From contig NZ_BEXA01000009.1 in the NCBI RefSeq assembly GCF_003864335.1, positions 1 through 40,855 on the forward strand: a DNA stretch of 40,855 nucleotides, written 5' to 3'. Position 1 is the first letter of the stretch. Each line of letters begins with the position of its first letter. Both the position numbers and the translations under genes were made by a program. The stretch is from Lentilactobacillus kosonis. GTDB lineage: Bacteria > Bacillota > Bacilli > Lactobacillales > Lactobacillaceae. Below are positions 1 to 7,894 of this stretch, in pieces. The notes beneath the pieces are model-generated. The model was not told the origin of the DNA. It did not search any database and worked only from the letters and a program-made list of their open reading frames with translations.

Positions 1-111
1 TCACTTATGAATAAAATAGCTCGGAATAGCACGAAAAACAGCGCTATTACGGGCTTTTTATTTTTGAATGTTTGTATAAAACGGAATGTCTTGGATAAGT
101 TTCTACACCAA

Positions 112-124
112 TTCTAAACCAAAA
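112..124. other. attL core candidate
   Basis: The 13-mer TTCTAAACCAAAA lies just beyond the 3' end of the integrase gene and recurs in the same orientation at 40792-40804, at the other end of the phage genes. Each copy is preceded by a related decamer: TTCTACACCA at 101-110 on the left and TTCTAAACCA at 40780-40789 on the right. A direct repeat enclosing the whole phage gene set, adjacent to int, is what attL/attR should look like. The repeat is short, and no tRNA or host gene is recognisable at either junction. Confidence 0.55.
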
Positions 125-150
125 ATATGAAACGAATATTTCACAAACTT

Positions 151-1294
151 TTAAATTAGACTTCCAATATCAAGAACGTCTGCAGAAACTTGATCACGTT
201 CCATATGCGTGTATACATCCAAAGTGATTTCTGCATCAGCATGGCCAAGTTGCATTTGAACCGCTTTAGGATTTATTTTATTAGTCACTTGAACCGAAGC
301 AAATGTATGGCGTAGCCCATGAACACTAATTTTTGGCAGACCGGTTTCTTTAATGAAATGGGCTAGCCAGTGATTAGGGGTCATTAATGACATCATATTG
401 CCAGCTGCATTTTGAAAGATAAAGTCAGTTGCTTTAGGTATTTTCGGTAATGACTTTTTATATTCATTAATAGATTTGGAAGTGGCTTTATCTAAAGCTA
501 ATGTACGGTAAGCATTAATGGTTTTTGGTGTAGCGATAATTTGTTTATTGTGAAGAGATCTAGAAACAGTTTTGTTTATAGAAACTAAATGTTGCTGTAA
601 GTCTACATCATTCCATGTTAAAGCCAACGCTTCACCTTTTCTCATACCTGTTGTCGCAAGCAAATAAAATAAAGTAATTCGATCATAACGTATATCATGG
701 TCTTCATTGTAAACAGATGCTAAGAATTCTTTGAGTTGCTGTAAACTCCAGTAATTGTGTTTATTATTATCTAGCACGTCAACGTGCTTTTTAGGAATAT
801 CGACTAAGTCCATTGGATTAGCAGGGATGATTCCAAGCTTGACAGCACGGCGGAAAATTAAACTGGTGTAAGACATGAATTTAGAATAAGTTTTATATTC
901 TTTTTTCCAATTCAATACTAATCGCTGGCAATCTTGCCATGTGATTTTTTTAATCTGCTTATTGCCGAGTACAGGTAAAACGTGTTGCTCAAATATGACT
1001 AATACATGGTTTAAGGTAGCTTCTTTAACCGTTTCTTTATATGTTTCTAGCCATGTATCATAAACAGCTTTAAAAGTAGGGTGACTATTGAAGTCACCAA
1101 TATTAAGCTGATCAGACTGCTTTTTAAATACATTTTTTGCTCGTTGAAACGCAATCTTAGCTTCTGATGATGTATTAAAACGACCGTGGAAATTTTTTTG
1201 TTTTTTATTACCATTCGGATCAACGTAACTACCAAGGTAGCCTGTTACTTCATATAATAATGTTCCTTTTACTTTTTTCTTTCGTAATTTTCAT
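151..1294 (-). CDS. int: tyrosine recombinase integrase (frameshifted near its start)
   Basis: This is the site-specific recombinase that inserts and excises the prophage. Reading leftward from 1272 the frame is open to 151. It contains an N-terminal arm-binding region, a SAM-like core-binding domain and the catalytic domain: Arg in TTGMRKGEAL, His-Leu-Arg-His in HGLRHTFAS, the QLGHAD motif, and the nucleophile Tyr in LDVYTH. About 380 residues is normal for the family. The only ATG with a ribosome-binding site (GAAAGGATAAATAAA before 1294) is one frame off: an A-run at 1273-1278 appears to hold one extra base, so the first codons do not join the rest. The lone in-frame start left in the sequence is a TTG at 915, which would remove the N-terminal domains. 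The gene sits at the left prophage end beside attL and points outward, as expected. Family assignment is secure; the start is inferred. Confidence 0.93.
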
Positions 1295-1320
1295 TTTATT
1301 TATCCTTTCGTAATTAAACC

Positions 1321-1336
1321 TGTGCGAAGGGTATTT
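1321..1336 (+). repeat. TGTGCGAAGGGTA repeat, copy 1
   Basis: The 16-mer TGTGCGAAGGGTATTT lies about 27 bp upstream of the integrase start. The exact reverse complement is at 40762-40777 beside the right att candidate, and 13-14 bases recur at 3618. Copies flanking both ends suggest integrase or excisionase arm-type sites. That role is inference. Confidence 0.5.
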
Positions 1337-1393
1337 ACTACGGATAAACTTGCACCACCTCCTTAATATGATAAAATTGAGTATATTAAAAGC

Positions 1394-1460
1394 ACCGTTT
1401 TATAACGGTTGTGATATTCGAGCACATCTTACTTCTTGGCGGGAGGGATGTGCTTTTTTT
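1394..1460. terminator. paired hairpins forming a bidirectional terminator
   Basis: Two inverted repeats stand between the PH-domain gene and int. ACCGTT-ttat-AACGGT (1394-1409) is followed, on the minus strand, by GCTTTTAAT and would stop transcription coming from the 1463-2005 gene. AGCACATC (1421-1428) pairs with GATGTGCT (1447-1454) and is followed on the plus strand by seven T, which is a strong terminator for rightward transcription. No plus-strand gene upstream explains the second one, so it may end a small RNA or host transcript entering from the left. Confidence 0.6.
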
Positions 1461-1462
1461 AT

Positions 1463-2005
1463 TTAGATTCCTAAAATTTGTTTTTTCTTAGCTTCAAACT
1501 CATCCTTAGTTAAGATACCATCATCTAGCAATGATTTGAATTTACGTATTTGATCTATGTCGTTATCGATATTATCAATACTTGTATTATTTATATTTCT
1601 ATTGTTGCGCAAAACTTCTTTATAACTTTCTGCGGTTTCTTTAATCTTAGCGCTTAAAGTTGATGCATTGTCTTTGGCTATATTGGTTATCTCGGTCGTA
1701 ACAGCACCATTGACGACTGAAACTTTTCCTTGAACTAATCCTTTTTCATAAGAAACACCATTGACCATATCTAATGGTATTTCGGTTGATTTGATTCCAT
1801 ATAGTAATCCTTTGTCGATGAAGATGACTCTCTTCTGAGTCAATACGACAAGAACAGTGCTGTTTCCTATGAAACCAGAAGTAGCATATTGGATAACTTC
1901 ATCATCTGATAAAATATCAGGTAATGCTTTAACTTCTTTTTTTGTTCCAAATAGATCATTAACGTTCGCATCAATCATTTGTTGTTGTATAGTTTCTAAA
2001 TTCAT
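1463..2005 (-). CDS. PH-like domain protein with C-terminal SHOCT motif
   Basis: The protein has 180 residues. The middle part (about residues 35-115) has the pattern of bacterial PH-like domains: a run of beta strands around VLVVLTQKRVIFID and KSTEIPLDMVNGVSYEKG. The last 30 residues match the SHOCT (short C-terminal) helix pair, beginning DQIRKFKSLLDDGILTKDEF. Such proteins are common between integrase and repressor in lactobacillar prophages and are probably lysogenic-conversion genes expressed with the repressor operon; their biochemical role is not established. No signal peptide or membrane segment is visible. Start at 2005 is supported by a GGGGGAT ribosome-binding site upstream. Confidence 0.8.
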   Translation of the reverse strand: MNLETIQQQMIDANVNDLFGTKKEVKALPDILSDDEVIQYATSGFIGNSTVLVVLTQKRVIFIDKGLLYGIKSTEIPLDMVNGVSYEKGLVQGKVSVVNGAVTTEITNIAKDNASTLSAKIKETAESYKEVLRNNRNINNTSIDNIDNDIDQIRKFKSLLDDGILTKDEFEAKKKQILGI

Positions 2006-2069
2006 ACGGATTTCATCCCCCAGAAATAATTATCAGCTTTTTTGTCATCAGAATTTGGACTTTAATAAT

Positions 2070-2477
2070 TTACACGGCAATTGAATTCTTTAGAAGTTCA
2101 TTACGTACTAAATCTTCTAACTTATAGGGTATTCCAAAAATATTCATAAATTTGACCACATTATTAGTTGGAATTTCGTTTAATTCTGCGTACTTCATAA
2201 GGATATCAATAGCACGTTTGTTAGCAGCGTATTCTTCTTTTATGATTGCTGCTGGGAAGCCTTTATCTCCTTTATCACCATTTAAAATATGGCTAATTTC
2301 ATGAGCAAATTGAAATGGAATTTCCGTTTCAGGATTCCAATTCATGTTAACAATAATAAGATTCAAAGCATAACTAGATATAGGCACTTCATCAGAGGAC
2401 AATTTTTGCCTGTTCAAAATGAATCCTATTTTATGGTCATATGCATAGTTACAAAGGTAGGTAATCAAATCATCCAT
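2070..2477 (-). CDS. ImmA/IrrE-family metallopeptidase
   Basis: The protein has 135 residues and a zinc-protease motif HEISH at residues 59-63. A following acidic stretch, EEYAANKRA (about residues 81-89), supplies the expected third zinc ligand. In ICEBs1-type elements ImmA cleaves the repressor ImmR after DNA damage. Here the gene lies directly downstream of the CI-like repressor (4-bp gap) on the same strand, so the same job is likely: proteolytic inactivation of the repressor to trigger induction. Length is typical of the compact phage form. Confidence 0.88.
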   Translation of the reverse strand: MDDLITYLCNYAYDHKIGFILNRQKLSSDEVPISSYALNLIIVNMNWNPETEIPFQFAHEISHILNGDKGDKGFPAAIIKEEYAANKRAIDILMKYAELNEIPTNNVVKFMNIFGIPYKLEDLVRNELLKNSIAV

Positions 2478-2480
2478 ATA

Positions 2481-2817
2481 TTATTTATCCTTACTGTCGA
2501 GATATCCTTTAACAATGCCTCGTAATACTTCACGTTGCGATTCAGTTATAGGTTTTCCTTGATAACTTCTCATGGCATCAATAGCTTCTTCAACTTCTAA
2601 ATCACGATCAGTTTGGGAAGCAGAAGGGTTACCTAGCAAATCATCAACTGAAACATTAAGAACTTTAGCAACAGACTCTAAACTGCTTTTTCTAGGACTG
2701 TCAGTTCTTTTCCAAGTATTAAAGGTAGTTTTCGCTTAGATTTGCTTTTCTTTCAACTTCGGCAATAGAATATCCGCGACTTTTAGCGATTTTTTTAGTT
2801 CGTTCAAATAGCGTCAT
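2481..2817 (-). CDS. CI/ImmR-like HTH repressor (frameshifted)
   Basis: Short repressor of about 111 residues once corrected. It opens MTLFERTKKIAKSRGYSI and carries an XRE-type helix-turn-helix (SIAEVERKANLSE-TTFNTWKR, then SLESVAKVLNVSVDDLLG). The span of 337 bp is one base too long: an A-run (plus-strand T-run 2729-2732) has an extra base and creates a stop in the recognition helix. There is no LexA-type peptidase domain, so inactivation would rely on the adjacent ImmA. It is transcribed away from the Cro-like gene across an operator region with paired TTTATAGA half-sites. The HTH call is firm; repressor function follows from position. Confidence 0.85.
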
Positions 2818-2859
2818 ACAAGGATTCCTTTCACTCTTGAACAGATTAACTAGAAAATA

Positions 2860-3049
2860 TTTATAGAAAAAGCTAGACATATCTATAAAAAGATACTAGA
2901 ATAATCATTGTTAAGAAAAGTTATTAAGAGATTTGCCAAAATAGTACACATATAAATCAGCTTGGCGGGTGATGAATTGTGTTTTATGGCTTATTTATTT
3001 ATGCTTTAATTCTAGAACTATTTTATAGAAAAAACAAGCATTCTATAAA
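2860..3049. promoter_or_regulatory. divergent lysogeny-switch operators
   Basis: The 277-bp gap between the divergent repressor and Cro-like genes holds two copies of an inverted repeat, TTTATAGA...TCTATAAA. Operator 1 has arms at 2860-2867 and 2882-2889, near the repressor gene. Operator 2 has arms at 3022-3029 and 3042-3049, near the Cro-like gene, where the arms extend to a perfect 10-bp TTTTATAGAA/TTCTATAAAA. One operator facing each gene is the usual arrangement for a CI/Cro switch. I cannot fix -35/-10 elements with confidence; the sequence between the operators holds no gene. Confidence 0.65.
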
Positions 3050-3094
3050 AATTTTTCTTAACAAAATTTACTAATAAATAAGGAGGGATGCAAT

Positions 3095-3310
3095 ATGTTT
3101 ATCAAAATGGAAACTAATAGTCGTGCAGAAGCAAGCAAATCTTGGCTAGCAAATCATAAGGATTTAGAAACGCAAGGAACATTGGCCAAAAGATTTGGTA
3201 AATCAAGAACATTTGTTAGTTTATCTTTGGGTAAAAAGTCAGTTACCAATGCTTCAGAAAAACTAGTTAATGAAATTTATGAATATCTTTCAAAAAAATA
3301 TGGTATTTAG
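3095..3310 (+). CDS. Cro-like HTH protein
   Basis: The protein has 71 residues with a helix-turn-helix around TQGTLAKRFGKSRTFVSLSL (about residues 28-47). The start at 3095 follows an AGGAGG ribosome-binding site. It is the first rightward gene after the operator region and divergent from the repressor, the position of Cro. Its product probably competes at the TTTATAGA operators and permits lytic transcription. Sequence similarity to a named Cro is not evident, so the label rests on size, HTH and context. Confidence 0.7.
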   Translation: MFIKMETNSRAEASKSWLANHKDLETQGTLAKRFGKSRTFVSLSLGKKSVTNASEKLVNEIYEYLSKKYGI

Positions 3311-3341
3311 TAATGGTTCGTGGAGAAAGGAGGTAGTCGTA

Positions 3342-3611
3342 GTGGGCATGTCAATTACATTTCCTGATGAATTTTTGAAAGGCGTACAAGAGGAAGTTGT
3401 GAAACAAGCCAGTCAGGCAGTTAAACAGGCTGAGGTTAAATCAGGATTACCTTTTTGGATGAAAAAGAAACAGGCAGCGGTTTATATGAATGTATCTGAT
3501 AAAACATTAGATTTGTTCATTGCAGATGGGTTAAGAACCGTTGTAAAAGGCGGGGTACAAAGAATTTCAAAAAAATCTGCTGATGAATACTATCAACAAT
3601 ACGAAAATTAA
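3342..3611 (+). CDS. excisionase-type HTH (HTH_17-like) protein
   Basis: The protein has about 89 residues. After an amphipathic N-terminal helix, residues from about 40 on read FWMKKKQAAVYMNVSDKTLD, the winged HTH pattern of MerR/excisionase DNA-binding modules, with a basic wing near GGVQRISKKS. The start is GTG 3342 (or ATG 3348), eight bases after AGAAAGGAGG; an upstream ATG at 3270 is in frame but overlaps the preceding gene and has no such site. It could be an excisionase or an antirepressor-like early regulator. Confidence 0.7.
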   Translation: MGMSITFPDEFLKGVQEEVVKQASQAVKQAEVKSGLPFWMKKKQAAVYMNVSDKTLDLFIADGLRTVVKGGVQRISKKSADEYYQQYEN

Positions 3612-3617
3612 AAGATC

Positions 3618-3631
3618 TGTGCGAAGGGTAT
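3618..3631 (+). repeat. TGTGCGAAGGGTA repeat, copy 2
   Basis: TGTGCGAAGGGTAT lies just after the excisionase-type gene and before the next small gene. It matches copy 1 (1321) in the same orientation and copy 3 (40762-40777) inverted. This copy is 3.5 kb from either att candidate, so a purely arm-site role does not explain it. Confidence 0.45.
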
Positions 3632-3650
3632 GTAATTAGGAGGATGCAGA

Positions 3651-3764
3651 ATGAAGGAAATTATTTGGAACTATTTTAGTACAGGATTAGGATATTTAAT
3701 TTTGATGTGGATCGGATATATTATTTTCGGCATGATTTTACATCCTCGGGATTGGTTCAATTAA
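3651..3764 (+). CDS. 37-residue membrane micro-protein
   Basis: Starts MKEIIWNYFSTG after a clear TAGGAGG site nine bases upstream, and ends PRDWFN. A single hydrophobic helix spans about residues 10-31 (LGYLILMWIGYIIFGMIL). The strong ribosome-binding site and tight spacing to the next gene support translation. The function is unknown; small single-pass proteins in early phage operons are often superinfection or host-takeover factors, but nothing here proves that. Confidence 0.6.
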   Translation: MKEIIWNYFSTGLGYLILMWIGYIIFGMILHPRDWFN

Positions 3765-3784
3765 TGAACGGAGGTAAGTAAAGA

Positions 3785-4003
3785 ATGATTAATATTCAAA
3801 TAACTCAAGCTGAGATGTATCAAGCACTTGATAAAGCGTATCAAATAACCAAGAAGAATGATGGGCAATTCTTTAATCATTTGCTAACGATCTATGTCAA
3901 TAAATTTGATAGCACAGAAATGCATGACTGGGTAATGAACAAGATATTAGATGATTTTATTAGTACCTTAGGAGATTTAGCTTCACAGGAGGTAAATAAA
4001 TGA
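3785..4003 (+). CDS. hypothetical early phage protein, 72 aa
   Basis: Acidic, mostly helical, soluble protein starting MINIQITQAEMYQALDKAYQ after GGAGGTAAGTAAAGA. I recognise no family or motif. The stop overlaps the next start (ATGA), which suggests translational coupling within the early operon. Confidence 0.65.
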   Translation: MINIQITQAEMYQALDKAYQITKKNDGQFFNHLLTIYVNKFDSTEMHDWVMNKILDDFISTLGDLASQEVNK

Positions 4004-4152
4004 TGATTTTAAAAAGAAAAAAAGCCCAATGGCGGCAACCATTAGGCGAGAAAATATTTCAGATAAAATTTTTACGTCTTAATGATACTCGAATTAGGAG
4101 GACAACACAATGGATGAGATTCAAAGAAGAATTAAAAAAATTAGCGAAGTGA
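4000..4152 (+). CDS. small basic protein, 50 aa (possible)
   Basis: ATG at 4000 (a second at 4003) follows AGGAGGTAAATAA and overlaps the previous stop codon. The product is very basic (MILKRKKAQWRQPLGEK...). It overlaps the start of the next, better supported frame by 43 bp. The good ribosome-binding site is the only evidence; it may be noise or a DNA-binding micro-protein. Confidence 0.35.
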   Translation: MMILKRKKAQWRQPLGEKIFQIKFLRLNDTRIRRTTQWMRFKEELKKLAK

Positions 4153-4241
4153 TTGCTAAAACACCGATTGGCGAAGAGCAATTTTTGAATAGTGAATTTT
4201 TATTATTGGATTACGAAAAGAGTAAATTATTGGCACGTTAA
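4110..4241 (+). CDS. hypothetical micro-protein, 43 aa
   Basis: ATG 4110 follows TTAGGAGGACAACACA, a textbook site. The product (MDEIQRRIKKISEVIAKTPI...) is a charged, helical soluble peptide with no recognised family. It is part of the run of small early genes between the excisionase-type gene and the replication module. Confidence 0.55.
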   Translation: MDEIQRRIKKISEVIAKTPIGEEQFLNSEFLLLDYEKSKLLAR

Positions 4242-4258
4242 GAAAGAGGTAAATAGTA

Positions 4259-4582
4259 ATGAAAATTTTAGTGCAGCATCCCTTGACGAAAAAAATCAAA
4301 ACAGTTCCATTTGGTTATTCATGGACTTTCTTGCTCTTTAACTGGTTTGTTCCGCTATTTCGAAAAGATTGGTTAACCGCATTTGGGTTATTACTAGCAA
4401 ATTTAGCTGTGACTTATTTATCGGGAGCTGATGGTAATTTTGGATTGGTGGCAATGTATGCCGTTTATGCCGGATTTTACAATAAGGATTACGCAAAGCG
4501 CTTATTAAAGCGAGGATACCAACCAGTTGATGAAGTTAGTCAAAAAGTATTAGAACAGTTTGAGCTAGGGGGTAATAAATAA
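4259..4582 (+). CDS. DUF2628/HrgC-like membrane protein
   Basis: The protein has 107 residues: a basic N-terminus, then two or three hydrophobic segments (WTFLLFNWFVPLFRKDW, FGLLLANLAVTYLSG, LVAMYAVYAGF), then a charged tail (KRLLKRGYQPVDE). The aromatic FLLFNWFVPLFRKDW pattern is typical of the DUF2628/HrgC proteins often seen in lactobacillar prophages. Function unknown. Its stop overlaps the start of the Gp157 gene. Confidence 0.6.
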   Translation: MKILVQHPLTKKIKTVPFGYSWTFLLFNWFVPLFRKDWLTAFGLLLANLAVTYLSGADGNFGLVAMYAVYAGFYNKDYAKRLLKRGYQPVDEVSQKVLEQFELGGNK

Positions 4583-5073
4583 TGGCGAATTTATACGATT
4601 TAACACAATCTTATCAAGAACTATTAGATGCATTAGAAAATACAGAAAGTGATCCTAAATTAATTGAAGATACTATTGCTTCAACTGGAATAAATGAACA
4701 GGTAGAAGACAAGTTTGAGGCATATGGGCAAGTAATTAATCAGCTTAAATCCGATGAAGAGATTGTGAGCGCGGAAATTAAACGTTTAACAACCAAAAAG
4801 CGTACCTACCAGAATAATTTACAACGATTAAGAATGGCACTGATTGATTCAATGGCAGCAATTGGTAAAGATAAAGTAAAAACATCATTATTTAGTTTTT
4901 CGATTAAAAATACCAGATCAGTAGATATTGTTGACGAATCAAAGTTACCAGAATCGGTGTTGAATGTGCAACCACCTAAGCCAGATAAAAAAGCAATTAA
5001 GGAATTAATCGAATCAGGTGAACAAGTTCCAGGAGCCACTATTTCTTTTAATGAAAGTCTGATGATTCGATGA
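4582..5073 (+). CDS. siphovirus Gp157-family protein
   Basis: The protein has 163 residues, beginning MANLYDLTQSYQELLDALEN and continuing as a long coiled coil (about 40-100), then FSIKNTRSVDIVDESKLPE near residues 112-130. This arrangement is that of the Sipho_Gp157 family. It opens the replication/recombination block, overlaps the helicase start by 4 bp, and is thought to serve phage DNA metabolism; in Streptococcus thermophilus phages the family has been linked to phage resistance. No catalytic motif is visible. Confidence 0.85.
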   Translation: MANLYDLTQSYQELLDALENTESDPKLIEDTIASTGINEQVEDKFEAYGQVINQLKSDEEIVSAEIKRLTTKKRTYQNNLQRLRMALIDSMAAIGKDKVKTSLFSFSIKNTRSVDIVDESKLPESVLNVQPPKPDKKAIKELIESGEQVPGATISFNESLMIR

Positions 5074-6445
5074 CCTTTGATCTTCGAGATTATCAAATTG
5101 AAACTATCAACCAAATTGTTAGTTCAATGAAGGCTGGGCACCATTCTATTATGGTACAGCAACCGCCTAGGACTGGAAAAACTGTAATCATGGCTGAAAT
5201 AGCCAAACGAACTACTGATAACGGTAACAGAATAATGTTCATCGTTCATCGTAAAGAAATCGTTGATCAAGCAAAACATACTTTGCGGCACAAGGCGTAA
5301 ATATGAAACTTGCAACGGTAGGGATGGTTCAAACCTTAACTAGACGGGTTGATAAATTACCGATGCCAGATGTTTTGTTTGTCGATGAAGCACATCACGC
5401 TTTGGCCAATTCGTACAGAAGAATCATTGATAATTTTCCTAATGCAATTAAATTATTGTTCACAGCTACTCCATATCGAATGAGTGGACAAGGATTTGAA
5501 GAAGTCGCAGATGATTTAATTGTTGGAAAGTCAGTGAATTGGTTAATAGATCATGGAAACTTAGCTCCAGTTGACTATTATGCTCCCAAACAAATTGACA
5601 GTCGATTATTGAAAACTAAGCGAACCGGTGAATTCACTGAAAGCAGTATTGCCAAGGCAGTAAAGCCAAAAATATATGGTAATGCAGTTAAGAATTACCA
5701 GCTCCTAGCCAAAGGAATGCAGGCAATTGCTTATACCTATAACGTTTCAAGCGCCGAGAAGCTGGCAGAAGCTTTCAATAATGCTGGAATCACAGCGAAA
5801 GCGGTATCCGGTAAAACGCCCAGAAAAGAACGTGACGATATTATCGAAAAGTATCGGGATGGAAAAATTCAAATAGTTACTAATGCAGAGCTTTTCACTG
5901 AAGGATTGGATTTACCAAATGTGGATTGTGTGATTATGTTACGGCCAACCCAATCGTTATCACTGTTTTTACAATTTGGAATGCGGGCAATGAATCCTAG
6001 AAAAGGCAAAACAGCGATCATTATTGATCATGTTGGGAACGTGGAGAGATTTGGCCTTCCAACCGATGACAGAATGTGGACGTTAAATGGTTCAGAGAAG
6101 TCTAAACGTCAGCAAAAGGGCGAAGTTATCAAATCAGTAACGGTATGCTCACAATGTTTTGCAACCTTTTATCGTAAAGGAAATATTTGTCCTTTCTGTG
6201 GTGCGGAGTTAGTTACAGATAAAAAGATTGAAGTCGTAGAAAATGCCAAGTTAGAGAAGATAAGTTCCAAACGTAAAGAGCTGGCGCAAAAAATTATTGA
6301 TGATCATGCCGTTATGAACATATCTGACAAAACTCCTGGAGAATTAACTACGATGACAGAATTAAGAGCATATGCAAAATTACATGGTTACAAAAAAGGT
6401 TGGATTTACTATCAGGCTAAAAATAAAGGGTTAATTAGACATTGA
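5070..6445 (+). CDS. DEAD/DEAH-box (SF2) helicase (frameshifted)
   Basis: About 458 residues when joined. Q-motif region DLRDYQ, Walker A PPRTGKT (32-38), DEAH in LFVDEAHHA (about 106-109), motif III FTATP, C-terminal RecA domain with ELFTEGLDLPNVD and QFGMRAMNP (motif VI). A zinc ribbon CSQC...CPFC follows at about 360-380. The frame breaks at 5281-5285, where CAT ACT TTT GCG GCA has lost a T; the two halves otherwise meet exactly. It probably unwinds DNA during phage replication or recombination and is translationally coupled to Gp157. Confidence 0.92.
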
Positions 6446-6485
6446 AAATGTATTTGATAAGGATAAGACAACGAAGGAGAAAAAT

Positions 6486-7217
6486 ATGACTTTATTACCT
6501 AAAAATGAACCGCATAGAACAATTGATACACCTAGAAATTTTTTCATTTATGGAGCCACTATGAGTGGAAAAAGTTATTTGGCTGAAAGATTTCCAAATC
6601 CAATTTTTTTAAATACTGATGGCAATTCATTAGCAAATCGGGCACCTTCAATCCAATTAAAGAATGAACGAAATTCAGATGGTAGTTTAAAAAATAGCGT
6701 AATTGACCAGTTGGATGAAATTATGCTGGAACTGCAAACTATGAATAATAAGCCAGGATATGGTTTTGAAACAGTAGTGATCGACGTGGTGGATGATGTG
6801 GCCACAATGATTGAACAGGCCATTAGTCTTGAGAACAATGTGCAAACATTGGCAGATGTAGGTTATGGAAAGGGATATGCTGCATTTAACGCAGTTTTTC
6901 AGGGATTAGTGATGGAATTAAAGGCTTTGCCATTCAATGTAGTTTATATCAGTCGAGTAGACAATAAGCTCAGTGATGATGGTACATCAGAAGAAATACC
7001 ATCCCTTAAAGTTAAGTATTACAACATCGTCAATGGTAACTGTGACTTAGTTATCCACACACAGAAAATGGGAACCAGATACGTCCGATCGATTACCGAT
7101 AAACGAAAAGACTATTACGCTAGTCGTATCGATGATGCGAAGATTTTACAGATTTTGAAAGCAATTCCTGGAGCAATTCAGCCAGAAACACAACAAAATG
7201 AAAAGGCAGGTAAATAA
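6486..7217 (+). CDS. AAA_24 / Sak4-like ATPase
   Basis: The protein has 243 residues. P-loop GATMSGKS (23-30), Walker B TVVIDVVDDV (about 97-106), conserved FLNTDGN after the first helix. This is the phage nucleotide-binding (AAA_24) family related to the RecA-like single-strand annealing ATPase Sak4. It is followed two bases later by a DUF669 gene, the pairing usual for Sak4-type recombination modules. A role in annealing or recombination is inferred. ATG 6486 follows AAGGAGAAAAAT. Confidence 0.85.
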   Translation: MTLLPKNEPHRTIDTPRNFFIYGATMSGKSYLAERFPNPIFLNTDGNSLANRAPSIQLKNERNSDGSLKNSVIDQLDEIMLELQTMNNKPGYGFETVVIDVVDDVATMIEQAISLENNVQTLADVGYGKGYAAFNAVFQGLVMELKALPFNVVYISRVDNKLSDDGTSEEIPSLKVKYYNIVNGNCDLVIHTQKMGTRYVRSITDKRKDYYASRIDDAKILQILKAIPGAIQPETQQNEKAGK

Positions 7218-7219
7218 CA

Positions 7220-7825
7220 ATGAGTTTAAGAGATTTCGCAAGTAAAGGTTTAGCAGGTTTTGACGCAAAGAATGATTCAATTAGTACACCTCAAGGTCTA
7301 CCAGCTGGAGAATATTTAATGGCAATTGATAGTATCGGACATTCAGCATTCAAATCAGGATGGGATGCTTTCAGCGCTTCATTCCAAGTAGTTGAAGGTG
7401 AACATACTGGCAGAAAAGAAAATGTGAATATCTCATTCGCTGAAACTAGTAAGGATGGTAAGCCAATCCCAGACTTTGTTTTAGATCGTAATATCAAATT
7501 CGTGGCCAAACTTGGTGCTTTAGTTGGCATCGATATCACTGCCCAGGATTTTGATTTTGATAACGAGACTGATTTACATGAACACTTAGCTGATAAACTA
7601 CACGCGCAAAGCGGAAAATTCGTTGTTTTGGATATCATTGAACGACCTAATAAGAAAGATCCATCAAGTCCTTACCGTAGTTATGACTTAAAAGAAGCTG
7701 ATCAACCTGAGGTGCCAAATGTTGAAGATAGCGATATGCCTTGGGGAACCGAACCGGTAATGCCAACCGATGCTGATGCTCCGGCTCCCGAAGCTGATAA
7801 TGATAATCCATTACCATTTGATTAA
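7220..7825 (+). CDS. DUF669 protein, probable ssDNA-binding partner
   Basis: The protein has 201 residues. The N-terminal 150 residues form a beta-rich domain of the DUF669 family. The last 50 are acidic, proline-rich and disordered and end DNDNPLPFD, closely resembling the SSB C-terminal tip (DDDLPF) that recruits replication and repair proteins. With the preceding Sak4-like ATPase this suggests an SSB-like function. The gene is intact. Confidence 0.85.
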   Translation: MSLRDFASKGLAGFDAKNDSISTPQGLPAGEYLMAIDSIGHSAFKSGWDAFSASFQVVEGEHTGRKENVNISFAETSKDGKPIPDFVLDRNIKFVAKLGALVGIDITAQDFDFDNETDLHEHLADKLHAQSGKFVVLDIIERPNKKDPSSPYRSYDLKEADQPEVPNVEDSDMPWGTEPVMPTDADAPAPEADNDNPLPFD

Positions 7826-7894
7826 TAATATTTAAATACGCACGTGATCGTAAACACCAAGCGGGGTGAGAGGCCCGTTATTGCGAGGTATACA

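Noticed and set aside
1047..1235. A 62-codon minus-strand frame inside the integrase N-terminal region
   Set aside because: The neighbouring frame encodes the conserved integrase arm-binding and core-binding domains; this one is its out-of-frame shadow.
1300..1460. A type I toxin-antitoxin locus of the Fst/Lpt kind
   Set aside because: The overlapping convergent hairpins look similar, but no 25-35-residue hydrophobic toxin frame exists on either strand nearby.
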